The notes: generated by a model not told the origin, from the letters alone. A stretch of 38,665 bases of DNA from Armatimonadota bacterium (GCA_027451905.1 DAIDHV010000001.1:1-38665), one strand, 5' to 3'. Positions 23,019-31,327 are shown, counted from the first letter of the stretch. Translations and numbers: made by a program.

Positions 23019-23445
23019 TCCAACCGACCTCTACAAGGAAGTTATTTTAGACCACAATCGTTGGCCCCGCAACCGAGGCAGGCTGGAAGAGTTCAACCGA
23101 TCTTCATCCGGATTCAACCCTTTGTGTGGGGATCAGATTGCCCTCACCCTGAATGTAAGCCAAAACCAAATTGAAGACATTAAATTTGATGCCCAGGGTT
23201 GCGCAATGACGGTTGCAAGCGCCAGCATCATGACGGAGGCAGTCAAAGGCCGCACAGTGGATGATGCCCTCAAACTGTTTGATGCCTTTCATGACTGCAT
23301 CTCTGGCAAATTGCCACCGGAAAGCCTTGATGACAGCGAAGAGTATTACGCCCTGTTAGGGGTGCGAGCTTTGCCGGTGAGAATCAAATGCGTCATGCTG
23401 GCTTGGCATGCCCTGCATGACGCTCTCTCTGAAAACGAAACCTAG
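23008..23445 (+). CDS. sufU: SufU zinc-dependent sulfur acceptor
   Basis: A 145-residue IscU-fold protein. It starts at GTG 23008, inside the end of sufS, with AAGGAG 8 nt upstream. The zinc and sulfur-transfer residues are Cys40 and Asp42 in NPLCGDQI, Cys65 in AQGCAMTVASASIM, and Cys128 in IKCVMLAWHAL. The longer spacing between the second and third cysteines is the SufU-type insertion that separates it from IscU. It accepts persulfide sulfur from SufS and passes it to the SufBCD scaffold, which is not in this window. Overlap with sufS implies translational coupling and matched expression. Three hairpins follow the stop. Confidence 0.94.
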   Translation: MSLDPTDLYKEVILDHNRWPRNRGRLEEFNRSSSGFNPLCGDQIALTLNVSQNQIEDIKFDAQGCAMTVASASIMTEAVKGRTVDDALKLFDAFHDCISGKLPPESLDDSEEYYALLGVRALPVRIKCVMLAWHALHDALSENET

Positions 23446-23476
23446 GTGGGTGTTGAAGAACTCAAAACCTACTTAG

Positions 23477-23492
23477 CCCGGCAAGAGCCGGG
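23477..23492 (+). terminator. GC-rich hairpin after sufU
   Basis: CCCGGC (23477-23482), loop AAGA, GCCGGG (23487-23492): a short perfect 6-bp stem with a stable tetraloop, the first of three hairpins in the sufU-GH29 convergent spacer. No T tract. Confidence 0.35.
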
Positions 23493-23529
23493 ACGCGATG
23501 TGAAGGTGCTTTGATCCTGAACATCGTCG

Positions 23530-23600
23530 GTAACCGTCTGACTTCAGCCCAAATCAGACGGCTACCTTGAACCATTGCCATGGATCGGCAATGGTTCAAC
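23530..23600 (+). repeat. Two-hairpin structured repeat, copy 2
   Basis: This aligns without gaps to 15493-15563. Hairpin A: GTAACCGTCTGA (23530-23541) with TCAGACGGCTAC (23554-23565), one A-C mismatch. Hairpin B: GAACCATTGCC (23569-23579) with GGCAATGGTTC (23587-23597), perfect, around the invariant loop ATGGATC. It lies between the convergent sufU and GH29 genes and may act as a bidirectional terminator. Confidence 0.75.
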
Positions 23601-23622
23601 ACCCTCCTAGTTGGTTTGGGAT

Positions 23623-25080
23623 CTATGGCTCATTATAGATTCCAATTTCCGAAATATGGGGTGTATCGGCACTTGCCTCAAAAGAAAATCGAACTTGGTC
23701 TGTCTTGATTGGCTCGGTGCGATGAAATTGAACTCGGTGGGGTACTTGACCACCGGCTATTTCTTGCCAAGCCCCATCAATCTTTGCCTCGAAGCGATAG
23801 CTGCCAATCCGGCTCTTTTCATAGTCTTGATATTGCCCCACCGGTTCCACGATTCCAACGACATTAAAGAGAGTGGGGTGCTTAAAGGTGAGTTGAAGCC
23901 AACCACTGGTAAGACCAAAATCGGGATACCAATCGGAATCGAACTTGCCATCATTGGCTAAATCGGGCCCTACTGTATCGGGGTAAGAATTGGCATGAAT
24001 GGTTTGACCAGTTGCCAAATTGGGGGTGGTAATGATAACGTTGTCATCTAGCTTGGCAGCGGGGCCAGGGTTTTGCCAGGCTTTGCCAATTTCTTTGAGC
24101 CTGCTGACCACATTCTCTGCCAAACGGCCTGTGCGATCTGGCGGAGCGTTGAGGATGAGGTTGCAATGATGCTGATTATGAGGTACTAGCCATTGATTGA
24201 CAACCTGATCAACGGTTTTTAAGGGGCGATTTGAATCGGCTAGCTTCCAAAACCATCCCTCGGTCAAGGTTACACAAGCCTGGGCGGGGATTGCACTATC
24301 AGAAGGAGCCTCTTGCCCTGCATTTTGCTCATAGGCTTTGATGTCCGAGTAATACAATCCGGTTTCTGGATATTGGCTTGCGTTCAGCTCTGAGATCAAG
24401 CAGTCTGGCTGGTGGCTTTTAATCAGCCGATAAATATCATCAAATGGAACTTCGGAGTACGGGATTCGGCTCCAAGGTGCATCCCAGCCATCAAAAATGA
24501 GAAGGTCGATTTTGCCGTACTGGGTCAGAAGTTCTGTCAGTTGTTCATGAATGAGTTGAATCTTGGCAGGAGTGATATTAAAGTGCCGAATATCGTCTCT
24601 TAAGCTAAGGATGGAGTAATACAAGCCCACTTTAAGCCCCTTTTGCCTAAAAGAATCTGTGTACCGTTTGACCACATCAAGTTTCTTGGGGGTCTGCAAA
24701 ATGCTGGCCGCCTTTGTTTTTGTAGGCCACAAGCAAAAACCATCGTGGTGCCTAGTGGTTAGACATCCATAACCCATTCCCGCGGAAAGGGCGGCATCCG
24801 CCCATTGGTCGGTATCGAGGTCGGTGGGATCAAAGGCCTCGGTGGGTCCATTGGGATCACCCCATTCTCGATCTTGAAAGGTAGCCATATTGAAGTGGAC
24901 AAACATACCAAAACGCAGGTCCATAAATTGCTGCTGTAGTTGCAGCATTGGGGTACGGGATGAGTAGGGCTTGGTGGCATCCATTGCGGGTTTATCAAAC
25001 CTCTTTGTGGCGGACGCAGGCAGAATTGTACTAAGGCCCGCCATTGCTGCAGACTGAACAAATTGTCTTCGGGTGCTCAT
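23623..25080 (-). CDS. Alpha-L-fucosidase-like enzyme (GH29) with C-terminal CBM32/F5-8C domain, Tat-exported
   Basis: A protein of about 485 residues with a twin-arginine signal at its start (STRRQFVQSAAMAGLS), so it is folded before export. The GH29 TIM barrel (about 45-340) shows HHDGF (111-115), QKGLKVGLYYS (148-156) and LLIFDGWD with the likely nucleophile Asp197. The retaining enzyme releases alpha-linked L-fucose from glycans. The C-terminal 130 residues (ATGQTIHANSY, WLQLTF, RFEAKIDGAWQ, VRFSFEA) form a discoidin/CBM32 sugar-binding module. ATG at 25080 is used; in-frame ATG 25098 and GTG 25122 are possible, and none has a ribosome site. The general acid cannot be placed with confidence. 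Confidence 0.88.
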   Translation of the reverse strand: MSTRRQFVQSAAMAGLSTILPASATKRFDKPAMDATKPYSSRTPMLQLQQQFMDLRFGMFVHFNMATFQDREWGDPNGPTEAFDPTDLDTDQWADAALSAGMGYGCLTTRHHDGFCLWPTKTKAASILQTPKKLDVVKRYTDSFRQKGLKVGLYYSILSLRDDIRHFNITPAKIQLIHEQLTELLTQYGKIDLLIFDGWDAPWSRIPYSEVPFDDIYRLIKSHQPDCLISELNASQYPETGLYYSDIKAYEQNAGQEAPSDSAIPAQACVTLTEGWFWKLADSNRPLKTVDQVVNQWLVPHNQHHCNLILNAPPDRTGRLAENVVSRLKEIGKAWQNPGPAAKLDDNVIITTPNLATGQTIHANSYPDTVGPDLANDGKFDSDWYPDFGLTSGWLQLTFKHPTLFNVVGIVEPVGQYQDYEKSRIGSYRFEAKIDGAWQEIAGGQVPHRVQFHRTEPIKTDQVRFSFEASADTPHISEIGIYNEP

Positions 25081-25429
25081 GAGAGAGGAGGTCAGCATTC
25101 GGTTTTTGGTCGAAATGCGCACCTGACTCTTGTGTACCTTGCAATTTGATTGAATTTTGCCGCACTACAGTGGTTCATCACCGGTTTTGGATACTGTTGG
25201 TGCTAAATGAGGGTCACCTGTCAAGAATCAGTCATCACTTCATGGATCGTCTGCGTGGATTCTGCTTTTGCTTGGCGGAATGTGATTTGATTAGGCAGTG
25301 CTCACATTTCCATGGCAGTTCATAGGAAGTGGTCCCAATGTTTTGCGGAGTTTTAGGATTGTGCAGGGCTTTCCGGTCTGTTTCTCATTCAATGGGTTTG
25401 CAGTGAAGCCTGGATTTGGCGGAGGCAAC
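25081..25429. other. Intergenic region between GH29 and tRNA-Val
   Basis: About 350 bp without a supportable gene. It should hold the GH29 promoter on the minus strand, but no convincing -35/-10 pair was picked out. Short plus-strand frames here have no ribosome site and no recognisable domain. Confidence 0.5.
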
Positions 25430-25458
25430 TTGTTACCGCCATTAGATTGCGGTATTCT
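25430..25458 (+). promoter_or_regulatory. tRNA-Val promoter
   Basis: TTGTTA (25430-25435), a 17-bp spacer and TATTCT (25453-25458). The predicted start is about 6 nt before the mature tRNA 5' end, and no other gene intervenes. Confidence 0.6.
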
Positions 25459-25471
25459 ACAGGTCCTGACC

Positions 25472-25546
25472 GGGCGGTTAGCTCAGTGGTAGAGCACTAC
25501 AATGACACTGTAGGGGTCACAGGTTCAAGTCCTGTACCGCCCACCA
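25472..25546 (+). tRNA. tRNA-Val (anticodon GAC)
   Basis: A full cloverleaf: acceptor GGGCGGT with ACCGCCC, D arm GCTC-AGTGGTA-GAGC, anticodon arm CTACA-ATGACAC-TGTAG with GAC at the anticodon positions, T arm ACAGG-TTCAAGT-CCTGT, discriminator A at 25543 and an encoded CCA at 25544-25546. GAC reads the valine codons GUC and GUU. Confidence 0.97.
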
Positions 25547-25614
25547 TTTTCTGAACTGTCCATACCAGCCACTTTGTTTTCGCGTTCCGCCGTGGGCTGG
25601 CATTGAAGATCATC

Positions 25615-25717
25615 GGTAAGTTATTTCAAAACCAACTGTCAATGGGTAGGTTGTTCAGAAAGCGGACTCGTATCGCATATCTTTTGGCAAGTTATTCCCA
25701 TTGACAATAAGCTGAAC
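25615..25717. repeat. Nested direct and inverted repeats downstream of the tRNA
   Basis: A direct repeat GGYAAGTTATTYC occurs at 25615-25627 and 25686-25698. A 10-bp inverted repeat TGTCAATGGG (25637-25646) with CCCATTGACA (25697-25706) interleaves with GTTCAG (25653-25658) and CTGAAC (25712-25717), an H-type pseudoknot order. No gene is seen in 25547-25799. Confidence 0.4.
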
Positions 25718-25799
25718 ATTTCCCCGCGTGACTAGCAAGGGCAGGCTCTAAAGTCGTAGCCACAAAATAAACCCAGATGAAGAAGGTCCGAACCTGATC

Positions 25800-26762
25800 C
25801 TATAGACGAGACACTAAAGTCCACAGCTCTGGTCGACCCTTAATATTCTCAAGGGCGATGTAAACGCGGTGGGTAGTTTGGTCAACCGCGATTGTGTGGG
25901 CATCCGGTGCCATAAACTTGCCGAGAGGGACTAAAGACTTTCTTGCAATCTTAAAGACATCCACTGCCCCTCCCTCGCACGCCACATAAAGAAGGTGTAG
26001 CCCTTTTTCAATTGCCAAAACATCGGGGCCGCTTGTTACCGGCAAAACTTGCCGAACCTTCATTGATTTGAGGTTGGCCACAAGAAGTTTGTTGTTGCCA
26101 TCGCAAGAGATATATGCCGTGCCTTGATAAGAAATCCAGCCATGAGGATGGTTGCCGCCTGGGGTTGCATATTTGGCTATAACCTTAAGGGTGCGTGGGT
26201 CAATCTCTGCCATTTGATTCCGGGTTTGAACGGCAACCCAAATCCGCTTGGTGGTTGGATCATAGTGAGTATTGCCAGCCTTACCGCCAAGGTTAATCAT
26301 GCCAATCCGACGGTTGGTTACCGCATTAATGACAAGGTCCCTGCCACCGGCCTCGTCCGACACAAATATCCTTTGCAAAGAGGGCACATACGCAATTCCA
26401 TCAGGGAAACCTGCTCCTTTGATCCTTGCAATGATCTTGTTGGACCTCATTTCAGTGACCACAACTTCATGGCTGCCGGTTGCCGAGGCATAAAACTTGC
26501 CGATCTGAGGAACCGCCAACACCCCTGTTACAGTTGGATAGCCAGGCAAATTGGCTTCGACCCTATTTGCTTTCGTGTTAAAAATCACCACTCGGCCCGC
26601 TCCCATGTGGGATAAATAAAGCCGATGAGATTCAGGATCAAGGCTTTCATAGTCAAACCTTGTTGCCTGCCCCGGCAGAACCACCGCGCTCACTTTGAAC
26701 AACGGAGGAAGATTTCCTTTGGCTAAATTGGCAAATACCAAAACCATTGGGCCGAACATCAT
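25800..26762 (-). CDS. YncE-like YVTN beta-propeller protein
   Basis: A 320-residue protein with a short hydrophobic N-terminus (about 1-17) that may be a signal peptide, followed by a seven-bladed propeller of about 40-residue repeats. Repeat features are SHRLYLSHMGAGRVVIFNTKANRV, GIAYVPSLQRIFVSDEAGG, HYDPTTKRIWVAVQTRN, TAYISCDGNNKLLVANL and LLYVACEGGAVDVFKI, with the pattern of a strand, an observed-versus-stored value and the V-[FV]-[DN] turn. Such proteins bind ligands or partners in the periplasm; no catalytic residues are expected. The start context is weak. It is divergent from the fused IDH, with about 525 bp between. Confidence 0.82.
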   Translation of the reverse strand: MMFGPMVLVFANLAKGNLPPLFKVSAVVLPGQATRFDYESLDPESHRLYLSHMGAGRVVIFNTKANRVEANLPGYPTVTGVLAVPQIGKFYASATGSHEVVVTEMRSNKIIARIKGAGFPDGIAYVPSLQRIFVSDEAGGRDLVINAVTNRRIGMINLGGKAGNTHYDPTTKRIWVAVQTRNQMAEIDPRTLKVIAKYATPGGNHPHGWISYQGTAYISCDGNNKLLVANLKSMKVRQVLPVTSGPDVLAIEKGLHLLYVACEGGAVDVFKIARKSLVPLGKFMAPDAHTIAVDQTTHRVYIALENIKGRPELWTLVSRL

Positions 26763-27226
26763 TCCTTCAGTGTGCCAGATTTCTGAGTGCCATTCTGCAC
26801 AAATGGCCCGTGGCTGATACCTAAATCAGCGGCCCCTGTTGCCACTTCAACAGTTGGCTTAGAATCTATCAAACGGTCTATAGAAAGTTCTCCCGAATGC
26901 AAACACGGCTTGAGTCACCAAAATTGTGTCTCCAGATCTCAATCAAGGCAAAATCCACGCAACACATCGCTTATAAGGCTTGCAAAGAAACCGTCCAGAA
27001 CGCCAAAGCGAGATCAATGGATTACAGGCGATTTACAGTCCCGCAAGTGGCAGACCGTACCCAGTTTGCTCACGGTTGTAGGGGAAATTTGGCCGGTCCA
27101 AATTTTTTGTCTAACCATATTGCTTTTAGAATCCAGGGCTTCAATTTGGGCCAAGGCAATTTTTGAAACAACCCAGGTTCAAAAGTCAAAAATTTGGGTT
27201 ATGGAAAACGCAAAACACTCAACAAA
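26763..27226. other. Long intergenic region upstream of the fused IDH
   Basis: About 465 bp without a supportable gene. A small hairpin (GCTGAT/ATCAGC around 26812-26829) lies near the YncE-like start. Open frames on the plus strand here are short, have no ribosome site and show no domain. The AT content rises sharply toward the IDH promoter. Confidence 0.5.
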
Positions 27227-27301
27227 TTGTAAAAAAGTCACGACAAGCACTATATACGACATTTATTTCGTGTATTATATATCGTGATATGAATGTCGTA
27301 T
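27227..27301 (+). promoter_or_regulatory. AT-rich promoter with repeated CACGA/TCGTG sites upstream of the fused IDH
   Basis: TTGTAA (27227-27232) with CTATAT or TATATA (27250-27256) at 17-18 bp is a candidate promoter; TATTAT near 27273 is a second -10. Half-sites of one type cluster here: CACGACA (27239-27245), ACGACA (27256-27261), TCGTG (27268-27272), TCGTG (27282-27286) and TGTCGT (27295-27300). ATACGACATT (27254-27263) and AATGTCGTAT (27292-27301) form a perfect 10-bp inverted repeat spanning the start codon. Confidence 0.45.
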
Positions 27302-28776
27302 GTTCATCAACCGCATCATCAGCATCCAACCAAAATGAGCTGACTCCTATTGCCATTTCCTATGGTGATGGAATCGGACCGGAAATCATGACAGCAGTGG
27401 TTGACATCCTCAATCAAGCTGGAGCAAAACTTGAATACTGGCCCATAGAAGTGGGTGAAACCGTTTATAACCAGGGCCACAGCTCTGGAATTGCACCCGA
27501 GACATGGCAGAAACTTCAAAAAGCCAAGGTCTTTCTTAAGGCGCCAATAACTACTCCTCAAGGCGGAGGCTTCAAAAGCCTTAACGTTACCATCCGTAAA
27601 ACTTTGGGACTGTATGCCAACGTGCGCCCTTGCGCCTCTTATGCGCCGTTCGTAAAAACCGAGCATCCCCACATGAACGTCGTGGTGATCAGAGAAAATG
27701 AAGAAGACCTGTATGCAGGAATCGAGCATCGGCAAACCGAGCAGGTCTATCAGTGTCTTAAGCTCATTACCAAGCCCGGTTGCGAACGAATTTGCAGGTA
27801 CGCCTTTGAGTATGCACGGGCCAACGGTCGCAAAAAGGTGACATGCATGACCAAAGACAACATCATGAAGCTTACGGATGGTCTTTTCCATAAAGTCTTT
27901 GATGAAATCGGATCGGACTATCCCGAAATCCAAAAAGAACATCGCATTATCGACATCGGCATGGCCCAAGTTGCGTGCCGACCTGAATTGTTCGACGTGA
28001 TTGTTACCCCAAATCTATACGGAGACATTCTTTCTGATGTAGCGGCGGAGGTTGCCGGATCTGTAGGCTTGGCACCTTCCAGCAATATTGGCGATCATTG
28101 CGCTATGTTCGAGGCGATCCATGGCAGTGCGCCAGATATTGCCGGCCAAAATATTGCTAACCCTTCTGGACTTCTATTGGCAGCAGTTATGATGTTAGTG
28201 CATGTGGGTCAACCAGAAGTCGCTTCTGCCATCCACAATGCTTGGCTTTGCACAATTGAAGATGGAATTCACACCAAAGACATTTATCAGCTTGGCATCA
28301 GCAAAGAGCTGGTTGGAACCCGAGAGTTTGGAAACGCTGTTTGCCAAAGACTTGGTAGCATTCCTAAGCAGTTCAGCACGATTACCTATACAGAAGTTAG
28401 CCCCCTTCAATCTGAGCCGATCCACGCAAGCCAAACTCGACAAAAAAAGGAACTTGTGGGGATTGACATTTTTATTGACTGGACCAGAACAGTTGATGAA
28501 CTGGCAATGCGTCTGCAATCTGCAGAAACTCAGCACATGAAGCTCCAGATGATTACCAATCGCGGCGTCAAGGTATGGCCAAACGGATTTCCAGAAACCT
28601 TCGTGACGGATCACTGGCGGTGCCGATTTATTTCTGATCCGCAATTAGAAGTGCCTAAACAGGAGCTTCAAGACATTATGGGAAACTTGCTTAAAGCTGA
28701 ACTTGATTTTATCAAGTCAGAAACTTTGTGCTTGTTCGATGGCCAGCCAGGCTTCTCGCTTGGCCAGGGTCAGTAG
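27289..28776 (+). CDS. icd: Isocitrate dehydrogenase (NAD-type) with fused C-terminal domain
   Basis: A 495-residue Thermus-type IDH. Catalytic core (about 18-360): Ser97 and Asn99 in FKSLNVTIRKTLGLYANVRP, Arg103, Arg113, VIRENEEDLYAGIEH, Lys189 in CMTKDNIMK, Asp246/Asp250 in NLYGDILSDVAAE. The cofactor segment HGSAPDIAGQNIANP has Asp283, Ile284 and Ala290, with Lys330 later; these match the residues that switch E. coli IDH to NAD (Asp344, Ile345, Ala351, Lys391). A linker leads to the C-terminal domain (about 390-495: GIDIFIDW, NRGVKVWP, HWRCRF, LFDGQPGFSLGQG). ATG at 27289 follows an AT-rich promoter without a ribosome site, so a leaderless or near-leaderless mRNA is possible. Confidence 0.93.
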   Translation: MNVVCSSTASSASNQNELTPIAISYGDGIGPEIMTAVVDILNQAGAKLEYWPIEVGETVYNQGHSSGIAPETWQKLQKAKVFLKAPITTPQGGGFKSLNVTIRKTLGLYANVRPCASYAPFVKTEHPHMNVVVIRENEEDLYAGIEHRQTEQVYQCLKLITKPGCERICRYAFEYARANGRKKVTCMTKDNIMKLTDGLFHKVFDEIGSDYPEIQKEHRIIDIGMAQVACRPELFDVIVTPNLYGDILSDVAAEVAGSVGLAPSSNIGDHCAMFEAIHGSAPDIAGQNIANPSGLLLAAVMMLVHVGQPEVASAIHNAWLCTIEDGIHTKDIYQLGISKELVGTREFGNAVCQRLGSIPKQFSTITYTEVSPLQSEPIHASQTRQKKELVGIDIFIDWTRTVDELAMRLQSAETQHMKLQMITNRGVKVWPNGFPETFVTDHWRCRFISDPQLEVPKQELQDIMGNLLKAELDFIKSETLCLFDGQPGFSLGQGQ

Positions 28777-28802
28777 ATAGTTCAGGCTTAAGCAGTTAAG
28801 CC

Positions 28803-28838
28803 GGGTAGCAGAGGCATTCTCTAGCTACCCTCCTTTTA
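28803..28838 (+). terminator. Terminator of the fused IDH gene
   Basis: GGGTAGC (28803-28809) with GCTACCC (28824-28830), extended inward by AGAG/CTCT with one bulged A, then TCCTTTTATT. Located 26 bp after the stop. Confidence 0.7.
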
Positions 28839-29018
28839 TTGTTTCGCGGTACTATGTTTTGCCATGGTTTTGGTCTTCTAATGGGACGTTAATTTGGTTC
28901 TACGATTGCCTTGAAATGCGCAAGTAAATCATTAGCATTTTTTGTATCTTTTTTATTTGCCAATCTGATTTTGCAGTGCTCCATCAAATGGACAAATTGA
29001 GATATGATATAGAGATTC

Positions 29019-31160
29019 ATGCCGGTTTCAACTACAATTCTCACAGCATTCCTTTCTCTTTTGCCGGGTCACAAGCCAATTCCTCATTGGATTTGGGGGC
29101 AAGGGCAAAAATTGCCAGATCATGTATGGTTTCGGCGGGATTTTCACCTTTCTACCCTCCCCAAAAATGCCGAATTGACCATCACATGTGATGACGAATA
29201 TGTCCTTTATGTCAACGGACGTCGTGCCGCTTCCAACGCAAATTGGTACACGATGCAAGACATCTCCTTAGTGCCCTATCTTCACAAAGGCAAAAATGTT
29301 CTCGCGGTGGCGTCAACAAATCTTCAGGCCCAGGCTGGGCTTTTGGTGCGGTGCACATTCCAGAGCGGAGGTCACCTTTTCAATTTAGACAGTGGTCTGA
29401 GCTGGAAATCCAGTTTAGCTCCATCCGACGGCTGGCAGGCAACTGGATACGACGATTCTAACTGGGTTCCACCAGTAGATGAGGGAGCGCTGGGAGTTGC
29501 TCCTTGGGGATTTCCTACTGACGACAACGACATTTTAGCAAGCATGAGTTTTAACGCGGTGCCCAAGGTTGATCCGATTGCAAAACGAAAACCAGACCCC
29601 GCCTCCCCAGACCCAGCCCAAGGATTTATCTGGTCAAAACAGCAAATTGGCCCCCACGGTAATTTCCAGCAAATGCCAATCTTACCATTGCATCCCACTC
29701 TGAAAACTCTTCGAGGCAGGGTCATAACTTCGCCTACCGTCATCAAACTAGATTTCGGCAAAGAACTTGCCGGGTGGGCTACTTGCACTGTCACTTCAAA
29801 AGTACAACCAAACATCAGCATCTATGTTGGGGAAGCGTCTACCCCTCAGCCTAAATTTACGACTGCCGTCACAAAGCATGGTAATTCTTATACCTTTACC
29901 ATGCTGCCCACGAATGACTACACCGGCTTTCGGTACGCGTGGATCCATTTTGACAGAGTTGTAGCCCCCGTTCATATTTCTAATTTAGAGGCCGTGTATC
30001 GGGTCTTCCCTGCCAACTATATCGGCAGTTTTCATTGCAGCAATAACCTGCTTAATAAAATTTGGGAGATCGGCGCTTATACCGTCCGACTGAACCTTGC
30101 CAGAGATGCCACGGGATCCATTTTAAGGCCAGATCGTGGAGATCGCTACCCGTGGATGGGAGATGATCGAGTTTCTCATCACACACTCTTTGACGTCTTT
30201 GGAGACTACTGGCTGGCTAGAAATGACTTTGATTACTTTGTTACACCAGGGGCAAAAAACATTAATATTAATGGTATTCCCGGTTACACATTAGATTGGG
30301 TCATTGCCATGTACGACTATTACATGTACAGCGGCGACCTGTCCTCCGCTGAAAAACACAAAGCCGATATCAAGTCTATTTTAACCGACCTTGACACCAC
30401 CGGCACCCCTCCTGGCTGGCTTTTCACAGACTGGGAACCTGGATTGAATACAACAACCGACCGGTCGGTTATGGCATTTCATATCAAATATCTGCAAGCC
30501 GCCGAAGCAGGAATGCAACTCGCAAGGGCCATGCATGATACGAAGGATTTGGCCGACTTTCGACAAAGGCGCAATTCAATGCTGGCATTCCTAAAGGAGT
30601 CTCCTCTCTGGGTGAAGGGACTGGGGCGTCACCGTTTAGCGGACGCCATTTTAGCTGGCTATGCCAGTTCCTACCCCAAGTCACTCATGAGTGATACGGC
30701 AACTCCCTACTTTACGTACTTTGTGGCCCAGGCTTTGGCCGATGTTGGGCAAGATCAGCGTGCCCTCAATACCATTCTAAAAACCTGGGGACGCATGGTG
30801 AAATTAGGAGGCACTTCCACGTGGGAGTTCTTCCAAACTCCTTGGGGCAAAGTTTACACTGGCAATCCGCAGCCACCAGAACTGAATGACATGATTAACG
30901 ACACCATCAGTTTGTGCCATCCATGGTCCAGCGGAGCAACCGCCTGGCTTTCTGACCATGTCCTTGGCATAACTCCAACCTCGCCGGGGTTTAAAACCTG
31001 CCTTATCAAGCCCTTCTTTGGCAACCTTTCCTGGGCCTATGGATCGGTGCCTACTCCCAAGGGTCGGATTAGCGTTTGGTGGAAGAAGGTTGGCAAAAAG
31101 TACGTTGTCAAGTTTCATGCGCCAAAGGGGGTCAAAGTCCACCTAGTTGTCCATCCATAA
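29019..31160 (+). CDS. Alpha-L-rhamnosidase-like glycoside hydrolase (GH78 type)
   Basis: A 713-residue protein. A short hydrophobic N-terminus (about 4-16) may be a signal peptide. Residues 25-150 form a jelly-roll module (AELTITCDDEYVLYVNGRR, KNVLAVASTN, TGYDDSNW) typical of the N-terminal domain of bacterial rhamnosidases. The (alpha/alpha)6 barrel follows, with HCSNNLLNKIWEIGAYTVRLNL and DRGDRYPWMGDDR (372-384), which matches the GH78 signature (acidic residues around a conserved WMGD), then the C-terminal beta-domain (GITPTSPGFKTCLIKPF). The family cleaves alpha-L-rhamnosyl residues from polysaccharides and glycosides. The substrate is inferred from the family. An upstream TATGAT may be its -10. 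Confidence 0.8.
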   Translation: MPVSTTILTAFLSLLPGHKPIPHWIWGQGQKLPDHVWFRRDFHLSTLPKNAELTITCDDEYVLYVNGRRAASNANWYTMQDISLVPYLHKGKNVLAVASTNLQAQAGLLVRCTFQSGGHLFNLDSGLSWKSSLAPSDGWQATGYDDSNWVPPVDEGALGVAPWGFPTDDNDILASMSFNAVPKVDPIAKRKPDPASPDPAQGFIWSKQQIGPHGNFQQMPILPLHPTLKTLRGRVITSPTVIKLDFGKELAGWATCTVTSKVQPNISIYVGEASTPQPKFTTAVTKHGNSYTFTMLPTNDYTGFRYAWIHFDRVVAPVHISNLEAVYRVFPANYIGSFHCSNNLLNKIWEIGAYTVRLNLARDATGSILRPDRGDRYPWMGDDRVSHHTLFDVFGDYWLARNDFDYFVTPGAKNININGIPGYTLDWVIAMYDYYMYSGDLSSAEKHKADIKSILTDLDTTGTPPGWLFTDWEPGLNTTTDRSVMAFHIKYLQAAEAGMQLARAMHDTKDLADFRQRRNSMLAFLKESPLWVKGLGRHRLADAILAGYASSYPKSLMSDTATPYFTYFVAQALADVGQDQRALNTILKTWGRMVKLGGTSTWEFFQTPWGKVYTGNPQPPELNDMINDTISLCHPWSSGATAWLSDHVLGITPTSPGFKTCLIKPFFGNLSWAYGSVPTPKGRISVWWKKVGKKYVVKFHAPKGVKVHLVVHP

Positions 31161-31180
31161 ACTTGGAGTCCGTGCCAAAT

Positions 31181-31209
31181 TTGACCGGGTCGTTTGGGTT
31201 TTGTATTTT
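31181..31209 (+). promoter_or_regulatory. Sigma-70 promoter for the alkyltransferase-like gene
   Basis: TTGACC (31181-31186), a 17-bp spacer and TATTTT (31204-31209), about 115 bp upstream of the start at 31328, which has GGGGAG 7 nt before it. Confidence 0.5.
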
Positions 31210-31327
31210 GGTCATCTGCAATGATATGAAAGCCATCTTCGATTTATGGGTGGCCACTATTCCTCATTAGCCTTTGAGTTGAGATCAATTTGAATGCTGC
31301 CATTCATAATGTAACCGGGGAGAAACA

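Noticed and set aside
25298-25492. 64-codon frame running into tRNA-Val
   Set aside because: It ends inside the tRNA, crosses the tRNA promoter and has no ribosome site.
26787-27287. Plus-strand frames in the long spacer before the fused IDH, including an N-terminal extension of that IDH to 27163
   Set aside because: No ribosome sites and no domain. The extension would run through the AT-rich promoter and is Lys/Gln-rich without homology to IDH N-termini; the start at 27289 places the dehydrogenase fold normally.
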